NCBI RefSeq assembly: GCF_004216915.1
Contig: NZ_SGXD01000001.1
Coordinates: forward strand, 945,013 to 1,009,012
Length of the DNA stretch: 64,000 bases
From: Motilibacter rhizosphaerae
GTDB lineage: Bacteria; Actinomycetota; Actinomycetes; Motilibacterales; Motilibacteraceae
Direction of reading: 5' to 3'
Made by a program: the position numbers and the translations under genes. Position 1 is the first letter of the stretch, and each line of letters opens with the position of its first letter. This document shows positions 36,789-45,930 of the stretch, in pieces. The notes below the pieces were generated by a model. It did not search any database and was not told where the DNA came from. It was given only the letters and a program-made list of their open reading frames with translations.

Positions 36789-37793
36789 ATGGGCAAGCAG
36801 GTCACGATCTACGACGTCGCACGCGAGTCCGGGGTCTCGATCTCCACGGTGTCGAACGCCCTCAACCGACCCGAGCGGGTGAGCTCCGCGACCCGCGGGC
36901 GGGTGCTGGAGGCCGCCGACCGGCTGGGCTTCGTGCCCAAGCCGGCTGCGGTCTCGCAGGCGCGGGCCGGTGCGGGGTGCATCGGGATCCTCGCGCCCTT
37001 CTCGTCGTACGCGTCGTACTACGCGCGCCTCACCGGCGCGCTGCGCGCCCTGCGCGACACCGGGCTGGAGACGCGCGTGGTCGACATCGAGTCGGCGGCG
37101 GCCGCCACGTCGCCCGTGCTCGCGGCCTCGGCGATCCGTGGCCACCTCGACGGTCTCATCGTCATGGGCGAGCGCATCGAGGACGCCGTCGAGCGCCGCC
37201 TCGCCGAGCGCGGGATGCCGACGGTGCTGGTGGACGCCGCGAGCGAGCGCTTCAGCGTCATCGTGAGCGACGACTTCCGCGGGGGTGCGCTGGCGGCGCG
37301 GCACCTGCTGGAGCTCGGCCACCGGTCCATCGGCTACCTCATCGAGCAGCAGGAGTCGGACTACGAGTCCCAGGCGCGGCAGCGGCTCGACGGCTTCCGC
37401 CACGCGCTCGAGCAGGCCGGGGGAGCGACGCTGGTCGTGCGCCCGACGGGGTCGAGCGCCGAGGAGGCGCGGGCCGCCGCCCGCGACGTGCTGGCCGGGC
37501 CGGACCGGCCCACCGCGGTGATGGCGCACTTCGACGAGCTGGCCGTGGGCGCGCTGCGGGCCGCTGCCGAGCTCTCGCTCAGCGTGCCCGGTGACGTCTC
37601 CGTCATGGGGTACGACGACGGCCCGGCCGCGGACGCCGTGGGACTGACCACCGTGCGCCAGCCCTTCGAGCAGTCCGGCGCGGCGGCCGTGGGCGTGCTC
37701 GCCGCCCGCATGGCCGACCCGGCCGCTCCGCGCACGGTCACCGTCCTCGACTGCGCCCTCGTGCCCCGGCTGACGACGGGCACCCCGCGCTGA
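36789..37793 (+). CDS. LacI-family transcriptional regulator
   Basis: The protein has 334 residues. The HTH is VTIYDVARESGVSISTVSNALNRPERVSSATRGRV with hinge helix, then a periplasmic-binding-like domain (GCIGILAPFSSYASYYARLTGAL, MAHFDELAVGALRAA, VMGYDDGPAADAVGLTTVRQP). It precedes the importer operon on the same strand, with paired candidate operators before both. The effector is probably the imported sugar. Confidence 0.93.
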   Translation: MGKQVTIYDVARESGVSISTVSNALNRPERVSSATRGRVLEAADRLGFVPKPAAVSQARAGAGCIGILAPFSSYASYYARLTGALRALRDTGLETRVVDIESAAAATSPVLAASAIRGHLDGLIVMGERIEDAVERRLAERGMPTVLVDAASERFSVIVSDDFRGGALAARHLLELGHRSIGYLIEQQESDYESQARQRLDGFRHALEQAGGATLVVRPTGSSAEEARAAARDVLAGPDRPTAVMAHFDELAVGALRAAAELSLSVPGDVSVMGYDDGPAADAVGLTTVRQPFEQSGAAAVGVLAARMADPAAPRTVTVLDCALVPRLTTGTPR

Positions 37794-37799
37794 CCGGGT

Positions 37800-37850
37800 C
37801 GAAGTGCTTTTACCGAAGGCCTTGGCAGGCCAGGGTGGCTGTGCTCTACT
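37800..37850 (+). promoter_or_regulatory. Candidate LacI operator 2 and importer promoter
   Basis: CGAAGTGCTTTTACCGAAG starts at 37800, has the same core as operator 1, and carries its CTTCGGTAAA in inverse orientation. It is followed by TTGGCA (37822) and TCTACT (37845) 17 bases apart. An operator just upstream of the -35 fits repression of the importer. Confidence 0.55.
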
Positions 37851-37924
37851 CAGGGGGCAGGGGTCCTCGCGGCCGTCCCGCCGCCCGGTCCCCGCCCTCG
37901 TCCGTGCCGGCCACAGGAGTCCGC

Positions 37925-39373
37925 ATGCCCGCCCTCCCCACCCCTCCCGTCCCCTCGTCCCGGCGCACGCGGGCAGGCGTGCTCGCGGTCGCCGCCCTGG
38001 CCGTGACGGCTGCGTGCAGCAGCCCGGGGAGCGGCAGCTCGTCCGCTGCTCCGAGCTCCGGTGCGGGCAGCGCTCCCGCCGCCGCCGGTGGCGCGACGGC
38101 GGGAGCCGCCCAGGGGAGTGCCTCCACCGGCGCCTCCGGTGCCGCCGGTGCTGCTCCGTCGTGCGGCACCGCCCCGGTGACGATGACGGGCTACTTCGAG
38201 ACGGGATTCCCGCTGCCGAAGGCGCTCACCGACGAGTTCACCAAGCAGTACCCCAACGTCACGTGGTCGATCCGGGAGGACCAGTTCGCCGTCATCACGC
38301 AGAACGCCCCCCGCACGCTGGCCGACAACCCGCCCGACCTCATGCGGCTGCCGCAGATGTCCGAGCTCGCCAAGGACCACCTGCTGCTCGATCTCGACAG
38401 CTACGCCAAGGCGTTCGGCTGGGACCAGTGGCCCGCCTCGCAGCTCGAGCAGCTGCGCATCTCCGCCGACGGGAGCCGTGGCACCGGCCCGCTCTACGCC
38501 AACGGGCTGAACTTCAGCATGACCGGCATCTTCTACAACAAGAAGCTCGCCGCGCAGATCGGCATGACGAAGCCGCCGGCGACAGTCGCGGAGCTGGACT
38601 CCCTGCTGCAGAAGGCGAAGAGCGCGGGCATCACGCCCATCGCGCAGTTCAACGGCGGCGCCACGGGCGGCTTCGCGTTCCCGCTGCAGAACCTCATGGC
38701 GGCGTACGGGCCGGCCGGCCCCATCAACGACTGGATCTTCGACAAGCCGGGCGCCACGATCGACACGCCGAGCAACCAGCAGGCCGCTGCGCACCTGCAG
38801 GAGTGGATCTCCAAGGGCTACTTCGCCAAGGACGTCAACTCCTTGGACTACGCGGCGATGATGAGCCGCTTCATCGGGGGCAAGAGCCTGTTCATCTTCG
38901 ACGGTGACTGGGAGTCGGGGAACCTCGACAAGCAGATGGCCGGCAACGTGGGCTTCTTCCTCATGCCCCCCGCCCAGGCGGGCGGCAAGCAGGCGGCGAT
39001 GTCGGCTCCGCTGACCTACGGCATCGCGGCCAAGGCGAAGCACGCCGACTGCGCGGCGTTCTTCCTCAACTGGGTGGCGACGAACCAGCAGGCCCGCACG
39101 ATCGCCGTGCAGGTGGGCGGTTCGCACCCCATGGGGGCGGCCGACGCGTACATGCCTCCGGTGAAGGCGGGCACGGTCACGGCGGCGACCCTCGCCGCCG
39201 GTGCGAAGATCGGCCAGGACAACGGCGCCATGGACTTCATCGCCAACGCGACCGGAGCGGTCTACGCGAAGAGCTGGACGCCGAACCTGCAGCGGATGGT
39301 GGGTGGCCAGCAGACCGGGGCGAAGATGCTCGCCTCCGTGCAGAAGGACTACCAGAGCCAGCTGGGGCACTGA
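37925..39373 (+). CDS. Sugar-binding lipoprotein of second CUT1 ABC transporter
   Basis: The protein has 482 residues from ATG with AGGAG upstream. The lipoprotein signal is GVLAVAALAVTAACSS. A long Ser/Ala/Gly tether leads to an SBP_bac_1 domain (PVTMTGYFETGFPLPKALTDEF, FDGDWESGNLDKQM). It delivers a sugar to the next two permeases and is under a candidate LacI operator. Confidence 0.92.
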   Translation: MPALPTPPVPSSRRTRAGVLAVAALAVTAACSSPGSGSSSAAPSSGAGSAPAAAGGATAGAAQGSASTGASGAAGAAPSCGTAPVTMTGYFETGFPLPKALTDEFTKQYPNVTWSIREDQFAVITQNAPRTLADNPPDLMRLPQMSELAKDHLLLDLDSYAKAFGWDQWPASQLEQLRISADGSRGTGPLYANGLNFSMTGIFYNKKLAAQIGMTKPPATVAELDSLLQKAKSAGITPIAQFNGGATGGFAFPLQNLMAAYGPAGPINDWIFDKPGATIDTPSNQQAAAHLQEWISKGYFAKDVNSLDYAAMMSRFIGGKSLFIFDGDWESGNLDKQMAGNVGFFLMPPAQAGGKQAAMSAPLTYGIAAKAKHADCAAFFLNWVATNQQARTIAVQVGGSHPMGAADAYMPPVKAGTVTAATLAAGAKIGQDNGAMDFIANATGAVYAKSWTPNLQRMVGGQQTGAKMLASVQKDYQSQLGH

Positions 39374-39376
39374 GCC

Positions 39377-40330
39377 GTGAGCCCCGACACCCGGCAGCAG
39401 GCCCGGAGGGCCGCCCCTCGGCAGTCGGAGGAGGTGGAGCGCCGTCCGCGCCGCGGGCGGCGCTCCGCCCGGCGAGCGGTGACCGGGTGGCTGTTCGTGG
39501 CGCCGGCGTTCCTCGTCTACGCCGTCTTCGTGCTGCGCCCCATGGTGATCAGCGTCCAGTACTCGCTGTACGAGTGGGACGGCGTGGGGGCCTCGACCTG
39601 GGTGGGGCTGCGCAACTACGGGCGGCTGTTCACCGAGTCGGCGCTGTCCGGCTCGATCGTCAACGCCTTCAAGCTCATCGTCTTCTTCAGCTTCGTGCCG
39701 GTCGTGCTCGGCCTGCTCATCGCCGCGTCGATCCGGCAGATCGCCGCGAGCCGCTTCGCCGGCGTGGCGCGTACGGTGCTGTTCCTCCCGCAGGTCATCC
39801 CGTTGGTGGCGGCGGGCATCGTGTGGAGCTGGCTGCTGTCCTCGACCGGCTTCGTGAACCAGGCGCTCGGCTGGGTCGGCCTCGGGTCGGTGGCGCGGGC
39901 CTGGCTGGGGGACTTCACCTTCGCGCTCCCCGCGGTGGGGGTCATCGGGGCATGGGTGCTGCTGGGGCTGTGCACCCTGCTCCTGCTGGCCGGCATGACG
40001 AAGATCGACCCCTCGCTCTACGAGGCGGCCCGCCTCGACGGTGCCGGCCCGGTGCGTGAGTTCCGCTCCATCACGCTGCCGGCGCTGCGCCAGGAGATCG
40101 GCGTCTGCGTCACCGTCACGGTGATCGCCGCGCTCGCGAGCTTCGACATCATCTACATCTCGACGCAGGGCGGCCCGGGGAACTCCACGATGGTCCCCGG
40201 CCTCGAGATCTACTACCTGGCCTTCACCGAGCGCCAGGTCGGGCAGGCCTCCGCGCTGGGCGTCGCGCTGATGGTGCTCGTGCTCGCCTGCGTCCTGCCC
40301 ATCCAGTGGCTGACGAAGGAGCGCGACTGA
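39377..40330 (+). CDS. CUT1 ABC transporter permease
   Basis: The protein has 317 residues from GTG. A basic N-terminus is followed by six membrane helices (WLFVAPAFLVYAVFVLRPMV) and the EAA loop YEAARLDGAGPVREFRSITLP. Its gene lies 3 bases after the binding-protein stop. Its stop shares one base with the second permease start. Confidence 0.92.
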   Translation: MSPDTRQQARRAAPRQSEEVERRPRRGRRSARRAVTGWLFVAPAFLVYAVFVLRPMVISVQYSLYEWDGVGASTWVGLRNYGRLFTESALSGSIVNAFKLIVFFSFVPVVLGLLIAASIRQIAASRFAGVARTVLFLPQVIPLVAAGIVWSWLLSSTGFVNQALGWVGLGSVARAWLGDFTFALPAVGVIGAWVLLGLCTLLLLAGMTKIDPSLYEAARLDGAGPVREFRSITLPALRQEIGVCVTVTVIAALASFDIIYISTQGGPGNSTMVPGLEIYYLAFTERQVGQASALGVALMVLVLACVLPIQWLTKERD

Positions 40331-41154
40331 TGCTCGTCCACCAGCGCGAGGCCGTGGTCGGTCGCGGGCTCCTCATCCTGCTCATGCTCATCACCGTGCT
40401 GCCGTTCCTCAGCCTGGTCGTGACGGCGCTCCACCCGTCGGGCACCTACCCGGAGGGCATCTCCTGGCCGCACAGCCCCCACTGGGGGAACTTCGCGGAC
40501 GCCTTCCGCGCGGCCGACATGGGCAAGCTGCTCCTCTCGAGCGTGCTCATCGTGCTGGGCGTCGTGCCGGCGTCCCTGCTGCTCGGCACCATGGCGGGCT
40601 TCGCCTTCGGCCACCTGCGGATGGCGGGGCACCGGGTGGTCTTCCTGCTGTTCGTCCTCGGGCTCACCCTGCCCTTCGAGGGCATCCTGACCCCGCTCTA
40701 CTACCAGGTCCGCGACATGGGGCTGCTCAACACCAGATGGGCCATCATCCTGCCGCTCATCGGGCTGTTCATGCCGTTCTCCGTGCTCTGGATGCGCGCG
40801 CACTTCGTCAACGTGCCGGCCGAGCTCTCGGAGGCCGCCAGTGTTGACGGAGCTTCGACGTGGCAGCAGTTCTGGCGGATCCAGGTGCCGCTCGCGACGC
40901 CGGCGCTCTCGTCGCTGGCGATCCTGCTCTTCCTCTGGACGTGGAACCAGTTCCTCCTCTCCATCGTCCTGGTCGACGACCCGACCAAGCGCACGATGGC
41001 GGGTGCGCTGGGCGCCTTCCAGGGTCAGTACGGCACCGACATCCCCTTGCTGTGCGCGGGTTCGGTGCTCATCCTGCTGCCGACGCTGGCGGTCTTCCTC
41101 GTCTTCCAGCGCCGCTTCGTCTCCGCCCTGCTCCAGGGCTCGGTCAAGGGCTGA
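40330..41154 (+). CDS. CUT1 ABC transporter permease
   Basis: The protein has 274 residues from ATG (MLVHQREAVVGRG). Six membrane helices and the loop SEAASVDGASTWQQFWRIQVP are seen. The start overlaps the previous stop by one base (TGATG). No ATPase follows. An SGNH esterase comes next, 4 bases later. Confidence 0.92.
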   Translation: MLVHQREAVVGRGLLILLMLITVLPFLSLVVTALHPSGTYPEGISWPHSPHWGNFADAFRAADMGKLLLSSVLIVLGVVPASLLLGTMAGFAFGHLRMAGHRVVFLLFVLGLTLPFEGILTPLYYQVRDMGLLNTRWAIILPLIGLFMPFSVLWMRAHFVNVPAELSEAASVDGASTWQQFWRIQVPLATPALSSLAILLFLWTWNQFLLSIVLVDDPTKRTMAGALGAFQGQYGTDIPLLCAGSVLILLPTLAVFLVFQRRFVSALLQGSVKG

Positions 41155-41158
41155 GGGA

Positions 41159-42055
41159 ATGGGCGACGAGCCGATGGGCGACCTCGTGGAAGAGCAGGCA
41201 CGCAGGGGGAACGGCGCCCCGCCGTGGTTGGACGCGGCCACCATCGCGCGCTACACGCACTTCGAGCGGCTGCCCCAGCACGCCATGGTGGGGCTGGAGC
41301 CGGAGCTCGGGCTGCTGCTCGACGCCCACTTCGTGGGGTGCCCTCCGCAGCAGCTGCAGGCGATCCGCGACGAGCACGCCCGCGCGGTGACCGCCGCGGC
41401 CGAGGACCTCCTCGCCGAGCCGGGGTTCGCCGACGACCTGCTACGGGCGGTGGCGGTCACCGGCCCGCGGATCGTCGTGCTCGGCGACTCCATCACGGCG
41501 GACAGCCTGAGCTGGGCCAACCTGCTGGCGGCCTGCGTCACGCTGGTCTCCGCGCTCGACGGAGCGAGCGTCGTCAACCTGGCCGTCAGCGGCTCCACCA
41601 CGAGCGAGACGATCCCGATGTTCGACCTGGTGGCGCGGGAGGAGCCGACCGCGGTCCTCGCCATGCTCGGCACCAACGACGGGCGCCGGCAGGGGAGCAC
41701 CGCGGGCGTGCGCACCGTCAGTGCCGGCGAGACCCGCCGCAACCTGCTGGCGCTGCAGCAGCTCACCGAGGACGAGGTCGGGGCGCGGTTCTTCGCCGTG
41801 GCGCCGCCGCCGATGGACCAGCAGCGCTACCTCGCCGTGACCCCCGAGGCGTCGCCGACCCGCTTCACCACCGAGGACCTGGACGACACGCTCGCCGTCC
41901 TGCGCGGGACGCTGCCCGGCCTCATCGAGCTGCCCGACCTCCCCGACGACGGGCAGGCCGACGAGTTCTGGCTGCCCGACGGCCTCCACCCGACGCTCGC
42001 CGGGCAGCGCGCGCTGCTCCGGCGGATCGCGTACGGGCTGGCGCGCGCCGCCTGA
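41159..42055 (+). CDS. SGNH/GDSL hydrolase
   Basis: The protein has 298 residues. Block I is VVLGDSITADS (Ser111), the block III region is MLGTNDGR, and the C-terminal catalytic dyad is LPDGLHPT. A 100-residue N-terminal helical part precedes the domain. No signal peptide is seen, so it acts inside the cell, perhaps deacetylating the imported sugar. It is the last gene of the LacI-controlled operon. ATG 41174 is an alternative start. Confidence 0.85.
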   Translation: MGDEPMGDLVEEQARRGNGAPPWLDAATIARYTHFERLPQHAMVGLEPELGLLLDAHFVGCPPQQLQAIRDEHARAVTAAAEDLLAEPGFADDLLRAVAVTGPRIVVLGDSITADSLSWANLLAACVTLVSALDGASVVNLAVSGSTTSETIPMFDLVAREEPTAVLAMLGTNDGRRQGSTAGVRTVSAGETRRNLLALQQLTEDEVGARFFAVAPPPMDQQRYLAVTPEASPTRFTTEDLDDTLAVLRGTLPGLIELPDLPDDGQADEFWLPDGLHPTLAGQRALLRRIAYGLARAA

Positions 42056-42070
42056 CCGGCGGCGGTCAGG
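42051..42070. terminator. Perfect hairpin between convergent operons
   Basis: CCTGACCG and CGGTCAGG pair perfectly around GCGG. The left arm holds the TGA of the SGNH gene and the right arm the end of the mutarotase gene. It is a good candidate for a bidirectional terminator. Confidence 0.6.
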
Positions 42071-42407
42071 GGACCGCCGGACCCTGCCGCTGGTCGGCGA
42101 AGCTCCACACCGGGGCCATCAGCAGCTCGCGCGGGTGGCCCTCCTCGTCCACCGGCTGCTCGAGGTGCTGGCCGATGTGCTCCTGCCAGACGGCCTCGAC
42201 GGGCTCCGTGGCCATCGAGGCCCGGGTCTGCGCCCAGTCCTGGCACTCGACGACGTGGAAGAGGTCGAGCCCGCTGCGCCAGATGTGCCAGTCGGTGACG
42301 CCGGCGCGGAGGAGGGCGTCGAACAGCTCGTCCGGGACCCGCGCGTGGTCCCGGCCGTAGGCCTCCTCGTGGCCGACCCTCAAGCGGGTGCGCAGGGCGA
42401 CGATCAC
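42066..42407 (-). CDS. L-rhamnose mutarotase-like protein (RhaM/DUF718)
   Basis: The protein has 113 residues from GTG (VIVALRTRLRVGHE). The family pattern YGRDHARVPDELFDALLRAGVTDWHIWRSGLDLFHVVE and the C-terminal RhaM region PVWSFADQ are seen. It interconverts anomers of a 6-deoxy sugar. GTGA overlap with the aldo/keto reductase places it at the end of the coupled catabolic operon. Confidence 0.82.
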   Translation of the reverse strand: MIVALRTRLRVGHEEAYGRDHARVPDELFDALLRAGVTDWHIWRSGLDLFHVVECQDWAQTRASMATEPVEAVWQEHIGQHLEQPVDEEGHPRELLMAPVWSFADQRQGPAVP

Positions 42408-43486
42408 TGGTGATCCTCCGTGGGCGTGGTGGCCAGGGTCGAGGTGATGCGGGTCGCTGGTGCCCAGCTCCGCAGCAGCCCGCGCTCCTCGAGCTCGGCC
42501 CACAGCTCCGCGGGCACGGGGGCGGCGGCGCGCGCGAGGTTCCCCTCGACCTCGGCCGGTGTCCGCATGCCGAGGGTGACGCTGACGACGGCGGGGTGGC
42601 GCAGCGGGAACGCGATGGCCGCGGCGGGCAGCGTCGTCGCGTGCCGGCGGCACACCTCGGCGATCTGCCGGGCCCGGGACAGCAGCTCCGTCGGCGCCTG
42701 CCGGTACTCGTAGGTCGCATCGTCCGGCACGTCGTCCTGCGCGAGCAGGCCGGAGTTGAAGACGCCCGCCGCGACCACGGACTTCCCGGTCTCGATCGCC
42801 GCGGGGAGGACGTCGTCCAGCGCACCCTGCTCGAGCAGCGTGTAGCGGCCGGCGAGCATGACGAGGTCGACGTCGGTCTCGCGCAGGAACCGCGTGAGCA
42901 TCGCGGACTGGTTCATCCCCGCGCCCACGGCGCCGACGACGCCCTGGTCGCGCAGCTCGACGAGGGCGGGGACCGCCTGGTGCGCGGCCTCGTCCCAGTG
43001 CTCGTCGGGATCGTGCACGTAGACGACGTCGAGCCGGTCGAGCCCGGTGCGCTCCAGCGTCTGCTCGAGCGAGCGCAGGACGCCGTCGCGGCTGTAGTCG
43101 AAGCGGCGGACGAGGTCCCCCGGCACCGCGAAGCCGTCGTCATCCTGCGGCAGCGGCGGGAGGCGGGGCTCCAGCAGCCGCCCGACCTTCGAGCTGACGA
43201 CCGCCTCCCCCCGCCCCGCGGAGGCGAGCAGCGGGCGCAGGGCGGCTCCGAGCCTGCGCTCGGACAGCCCCAGCCCGTAGTGCGGAGCAGTGTCGAAGGT
43301 GCGGATCCCGCCGTCCCAGGCGGCGCGTACGGCGCCCGCGGCGGTCTTGTCGTCGACCTCGCGGTAGAGGTTGCCGATCACCGACGCCCCGAAGCCCAGC
43401 TCGGTCACCTCGACCGCGGTCCCCGCGATGCGCCGTCTGCCCAGTGCCGTCACAGCCGTCCTCCTGCTCGTCTCACCGTCGGACAT
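42404..43486 (-). CDS. Aldo/keto reductase (L-fucose / D-threo-aldose 1-dehydrogenase type)
   Basis: The protein has 360 residues from ATG (MSDGETSRRT). Catalytic tetrad segments are FDTAPHYGLGLSE (Asp, Tyr) and VVSSKVGRLL (Lys). YEYRQAPTELLSRARQIAEVCRRH is typical of the D-threo-aldose dehydrogenase/pyridoxal dehydrogenase branch. It would oxidise the free sugar at C1 to a lactone. It overlaps the kinase gene by 14 bases. Confidence 0.85.
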   Translation of the reverse strand: MSDGETSRRTAVTALGRRRIAGTAVEVTELGFGASVIGNLYREVDDKTAAGAVRAAWDGGIRTFDTAPHYGLGLSERRLGAALRPLLASAGRGEAVVSSKVGRLLEPRLPPLPQDDDGFAVPGDLVRRFDYSRDGVLRSLEQTLERTGLDRLDVVYVHDPDEHWDEAAHQAVPALVELRDQGVVGAVGAGMNQSAMLTRFLRETDVDLVMLAGRYTLLEQGALDDVLPAAIETGKSVVAAGVFNSGLLAQDDVPDDATYEYRQAPTELLSRARQIAEVCRRHATTLPAAAIAFPLRHPAVVSVTLGMRTPAEVEGNLARAAAPVPAELWAELEERGLLRSWAPATRITSTLATTPTEDHQ

Positions 43487-44531
43487 GCGCCGTGCCACCC
43501 CTCGCGAGGGCCTCGACCTCCGCTGCACTGGCGCACAGCGAGTCTCCCGGGGTGCTCATCGTGAGGGCCCCCGCCGCCACGCCGAGCGCCAGCCCCTCGC
43601 GCAGCGCGTCGGCGCCCGGGTCCCGGTGGTCCTCGGCATCGAGCAGCCGGTGCAGCACGCCGGCGGCGTACGCGTCGCCGCTTCCGATCCGGTCGAGGAC
43701 GGGGACACCCGCGAGGACCGGGCCCGTCACCGCGCCCGTCGCGCGGCTCCAGGCCGCGCCGGAGAAGTCGTTGGCCACCGCGCTGGGCACCCGACGCCAG
43801 CTGCTGACGAGGAGCTGGTCGTGCCCGCGCGACTCGCCGAGCCGGGCCAGTGCCTCCGCGAGCTCGTCGACCGTGGCCAGCTCGCCGTGGTCCTCCGCGT
43901 CCAGGCCGAGCGCGCCGAAGACGACGTCGGCGCGGGAGGCGAGCCGCTCGTCGAGGAGCAGCGCCGCCTCTCGCCCGCCGCGGTGCCGCCACAGGCTCGG
44001 CCGGTAGTTGGTGTCGTAGGACGTCCGCACGCCGTGCCGGGCCGCCGCGTCGAGCGCCTGCTCCGCGACGAGGGCTGTCGTGTCCGACAGCGCGGCGAAG
44101 ACCCCGCCGGTGTGCAGCCAAGAGGCGCCCGTCAGCAGCAGGTCCCAGTCGAGGTCCTCCGGGCGCAGCTGCGAGGCCGCCGAGGAGGAGCGGTCGGAGA
44201 CGCCGAGCGCGCCGCGCACCCCGGCGCCCCGCTCGACGAAGTTGAGGCCGGTGCGCGCGTGGCCCAGGGGTCCGTACGCCGGCACCCAGCGCACCGCGCT
44301 CGTGTCGACACCTCCGGCCCGCGCCTCGCGCGCGACGAGCTGCCCGAGGGGGTCGTCGACGAGGGCGGTGACGACGCGGGCGGGGCGACCGAAGCAGGAG
44401 GCGAGCGCCTTGGCCACGTTGTACTCGCCGCCGCCCTCCCACACGCGGAAGGACCTGGCCGTCGCGATGCGCTCCTCGCCGGGGTCGAAGCGCAGCATGA
44501 CCTCCCCGAGGGCGAGCACCGGGCCGCTCAC
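43473..44531 (-). CDS. PfkB-family sugar kinase (2-keto-3-deoxygluconate kinase-like)
   Basis: The protein has 352 residues. Substrate motif GGGEYNVAKALA, TSYDTNYRPSLWRHR (the KdgK signature region) and the C-terminal PfkB signature DRIGSGDAYAAGVLH with catalytic Asp are visible. It phosphorylates a 2-keto-3-deoxy sugar acid, feeding the aldolase encoded just upstream. GTG/ATG overlaps place it firmly in the operon. Confidence 0.87.
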   Translation of the reverse strand: MSGPVLALGEVMLRFDPGEERIATARSFRVWEGGGEYNVAKALASCFGRPARVVTALVDDPLGQLVAREARAGGVDTSAVRWVPAYGPLGHARTGLNFVERGAGVRGALGVSDRSSSAASQLRPEDLDWDLLLTGASWLHTGGVFAALSDTTALVAEQALDAAARHGVRTSYDTNYRPSLWRHRGGREAALLLDERLASRADVVFGALGLDAEDHGELATVDELAEALARLGESRGHDQLLVSSWRRVPSAVANDFSGAAWSRATGAVTGPVLAGVPVLDRIGSGDAYAAGVLHRLLDAEDHRDPGADALREGLALGVAAGALTMSTPGDSLCASAAEVEALARGGTAHVRR

Positions 44532-45172
44532 GCCACCGCCCCGACGGCGGTCCGGACGCTGTCGACGAGCGCGGCGTAGGCAGTGGGACCACCCAGCCCG
44601 TCGACGAGCGCGGGCGGCACGAACCAGCTGCCGCCGACCCCGACGACGTTGGGCAGCTCGAGGTAGGAGCGCGCGTCAGCGGCCGAGATGCCCCCGGTCG
44701 GTACGAAGCGCATGGCGCCGAAGGGCCCGCCGAGGGCCGCGACGGCACGGGGTCCGCCGCTCGTGGCGGCGGGGAAGAACTTCAGCAGCCGCAGGCCGGC
44801 CCGGTGCGCGCGCTGCACCTCGCTGGCGGTCTGCACCCCCGGGACGGCGGCGAGCCCGCGGGCGTGCGCCCGCTCGACGACCTCCAGGTCGAGTCCCGGG
44901 CTCACGACGAAGCGGGCACCGGCGGCGGCGGCGGCATCCACGTCGTCCGGGTCGAGGACCGTGCCGGCGCCGACGAGCAGGTCCTCCTGCCCGGCGCAGG
45001 CGGCCAGCACGTCGAGCGCCTGCGGGGTGCGCAGCGTGACCTCGGCGGCGCGTACGCCCCCCTCGCGCAGCGCTCGGGCGAGCTGCGCGCCGTCGGTCCC
45101 GCCGACCACGAGGACGGGGAGCAGGGGGCACGGCGCGAGCGCCTGGACGAGCTCGGTCCCGGGGTCGCTCAC
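44528..45172 (-). CDS. KDPG/KDPGal aldolase
   Basis: The protein has 214 residues from GTG. It shows Glu44 in AAEVTLRT, VGAGTVLDPDDV, Schiff-base Lys131 in LLKFFPA and PTGGIS, the full class I KDPG aldolase signature. It splits a 2-keto-3-deoxy-6-phospho sugar acid to pyruvate and a triose phosphate. GTGA overlap with the SDR and a 4-base overlap with the kinase gene. Confidence 0.92.
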   Translation of the reverse strand: MSDPGTELVQALAPCPLLPVLVVGGTDGAQLARALREGGVRAAEVTLRTPQALDVLAACAGQEDLLVGAGTVLDPDDVDAAAAAGARFVVSPGLDLEVVERAHARGLAAVPGVQTASEVQRAHRAGLRLLKFFPAATSGGPRAVAALGGPFGAMRFVPTGGISAADARSYLELPNVVGVGGSWFVPPALVDGLGGPTAYAALVDSVRTAVGAVA

Positions 45173-45930
45173 CGCGCGAGCCACCCGCCGTCGACGGGGA
45201 GCACGACGCCGTGGACGTACGCCGCGGCGGGGCTCGCGAGGAAGACCACTGCGCCCGCGACGTCCTCCGGTGTCGCCCACCGCCCGGCCGGGATGCGGTC
45301 GAGGATCGCCTGCGAGCGGGCAGCATCCTGCCGCAGCGCCTCGGTGTTGTCGGTGACGACGTAGCCGGGCGCGACCGCGTTGACGTTGACGCCGCGCGAC
45401 GCCCACTCGTTGGCGAGCGCCTTGGTGAGCCCGGCGATGCCGTGCTTCGCCGCGGCGTACCCGGGGACCGTGATGCCGCCCTGGAAGCTCAGCAGCGACG
45501 CGGTGAACACCACCTTGCCGCCCCCGCGCTCGAGCATCGGCCGCGCGAGCGCCTGGGCGAGGACGAACTGGCTGGTGAGGTCGATCGCGAGGACGTCGTC
45601 CCAGTCGTCGAGCGCGTGGTCCGCGGCCGGTGTGCGGCGGATCGTGCCCGCGTTGTTGACGAGGATGTCGGGCGTCCGCTCCCGGCCGACGAGCTCCGCG
45701 GCGAGCGCGGTGACGGCAGCGCGGTCGCGCAGGTCGCACGCCAGCCCCTCGAAGCTGCGGCCGTGGGAGCGCACGGCCTGCTCCACGTCCGCCCCAGGCG
45801 CTCGCGTGGAGCCGAGCCCGATGACGTCGGCCCCGGCGGCCGCGAGGGCGGTCGCGACAGCGGCACCGATCCCGCGGGTCGCCCCGGTGACGACCGCCAG
45901 CCGACCGGTGAGGTCCTGTCCCGCGCTCAT
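45169..45930 (-). CDS. Short-chain dehydrogenase, KduD-like
   Basis: The protein has 253 residues. VVTGATRGIGAA, NNAG, the active-site Ser in FTASLLSFQGG and YAAAKHGIAG, plus VPGYAAAKHG, match 2-keto-3-deoxy sugar acid 5-dehydrogenases. It would oxidise or reduce the keto-deoxy intermediate. The ATG overlaps the MDR stop by ATGA. It could instead be the 2-keto-3-deoxy-L-fuconate dehydrogenase of an oxidative deoxysugar route. Confidence 0.87.
   Translation of the reverse strand: MSAGQDLTGRLAVVTGATRGIGAAVATALAAAGADVIGLGSTRAPGADVEQAVRSHGRSFEGLACDLRDRAAVTALAAELVGRERTPDILVNNAGTIRRTPAADHALDDWDDVLAIDLTSQFVLAQALARPMLERGGGKVVFTASLLSFQGGITVPGYAAAKHGIAGLTKALANEWASRGVNVNAVAPGYVVTDNTEALRQDAARSQAILDRIPAGRWATPEDVAGAVVFLASPAAAYVHGVVLPVDGGWLAR

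Noticed and set aside
36540-37529. Long upstream extension of the LOV-GGDEF frame
   Set aside because: It would overlap the whole N-terminal half of the LacI gene on the other strand and has no domain features.
37850-39370. 506-codon open frame antisense to the second sugar-binding protein
   Set aside because: Composition and lack of motifs show it is a shadow of the lipoprotein gene.
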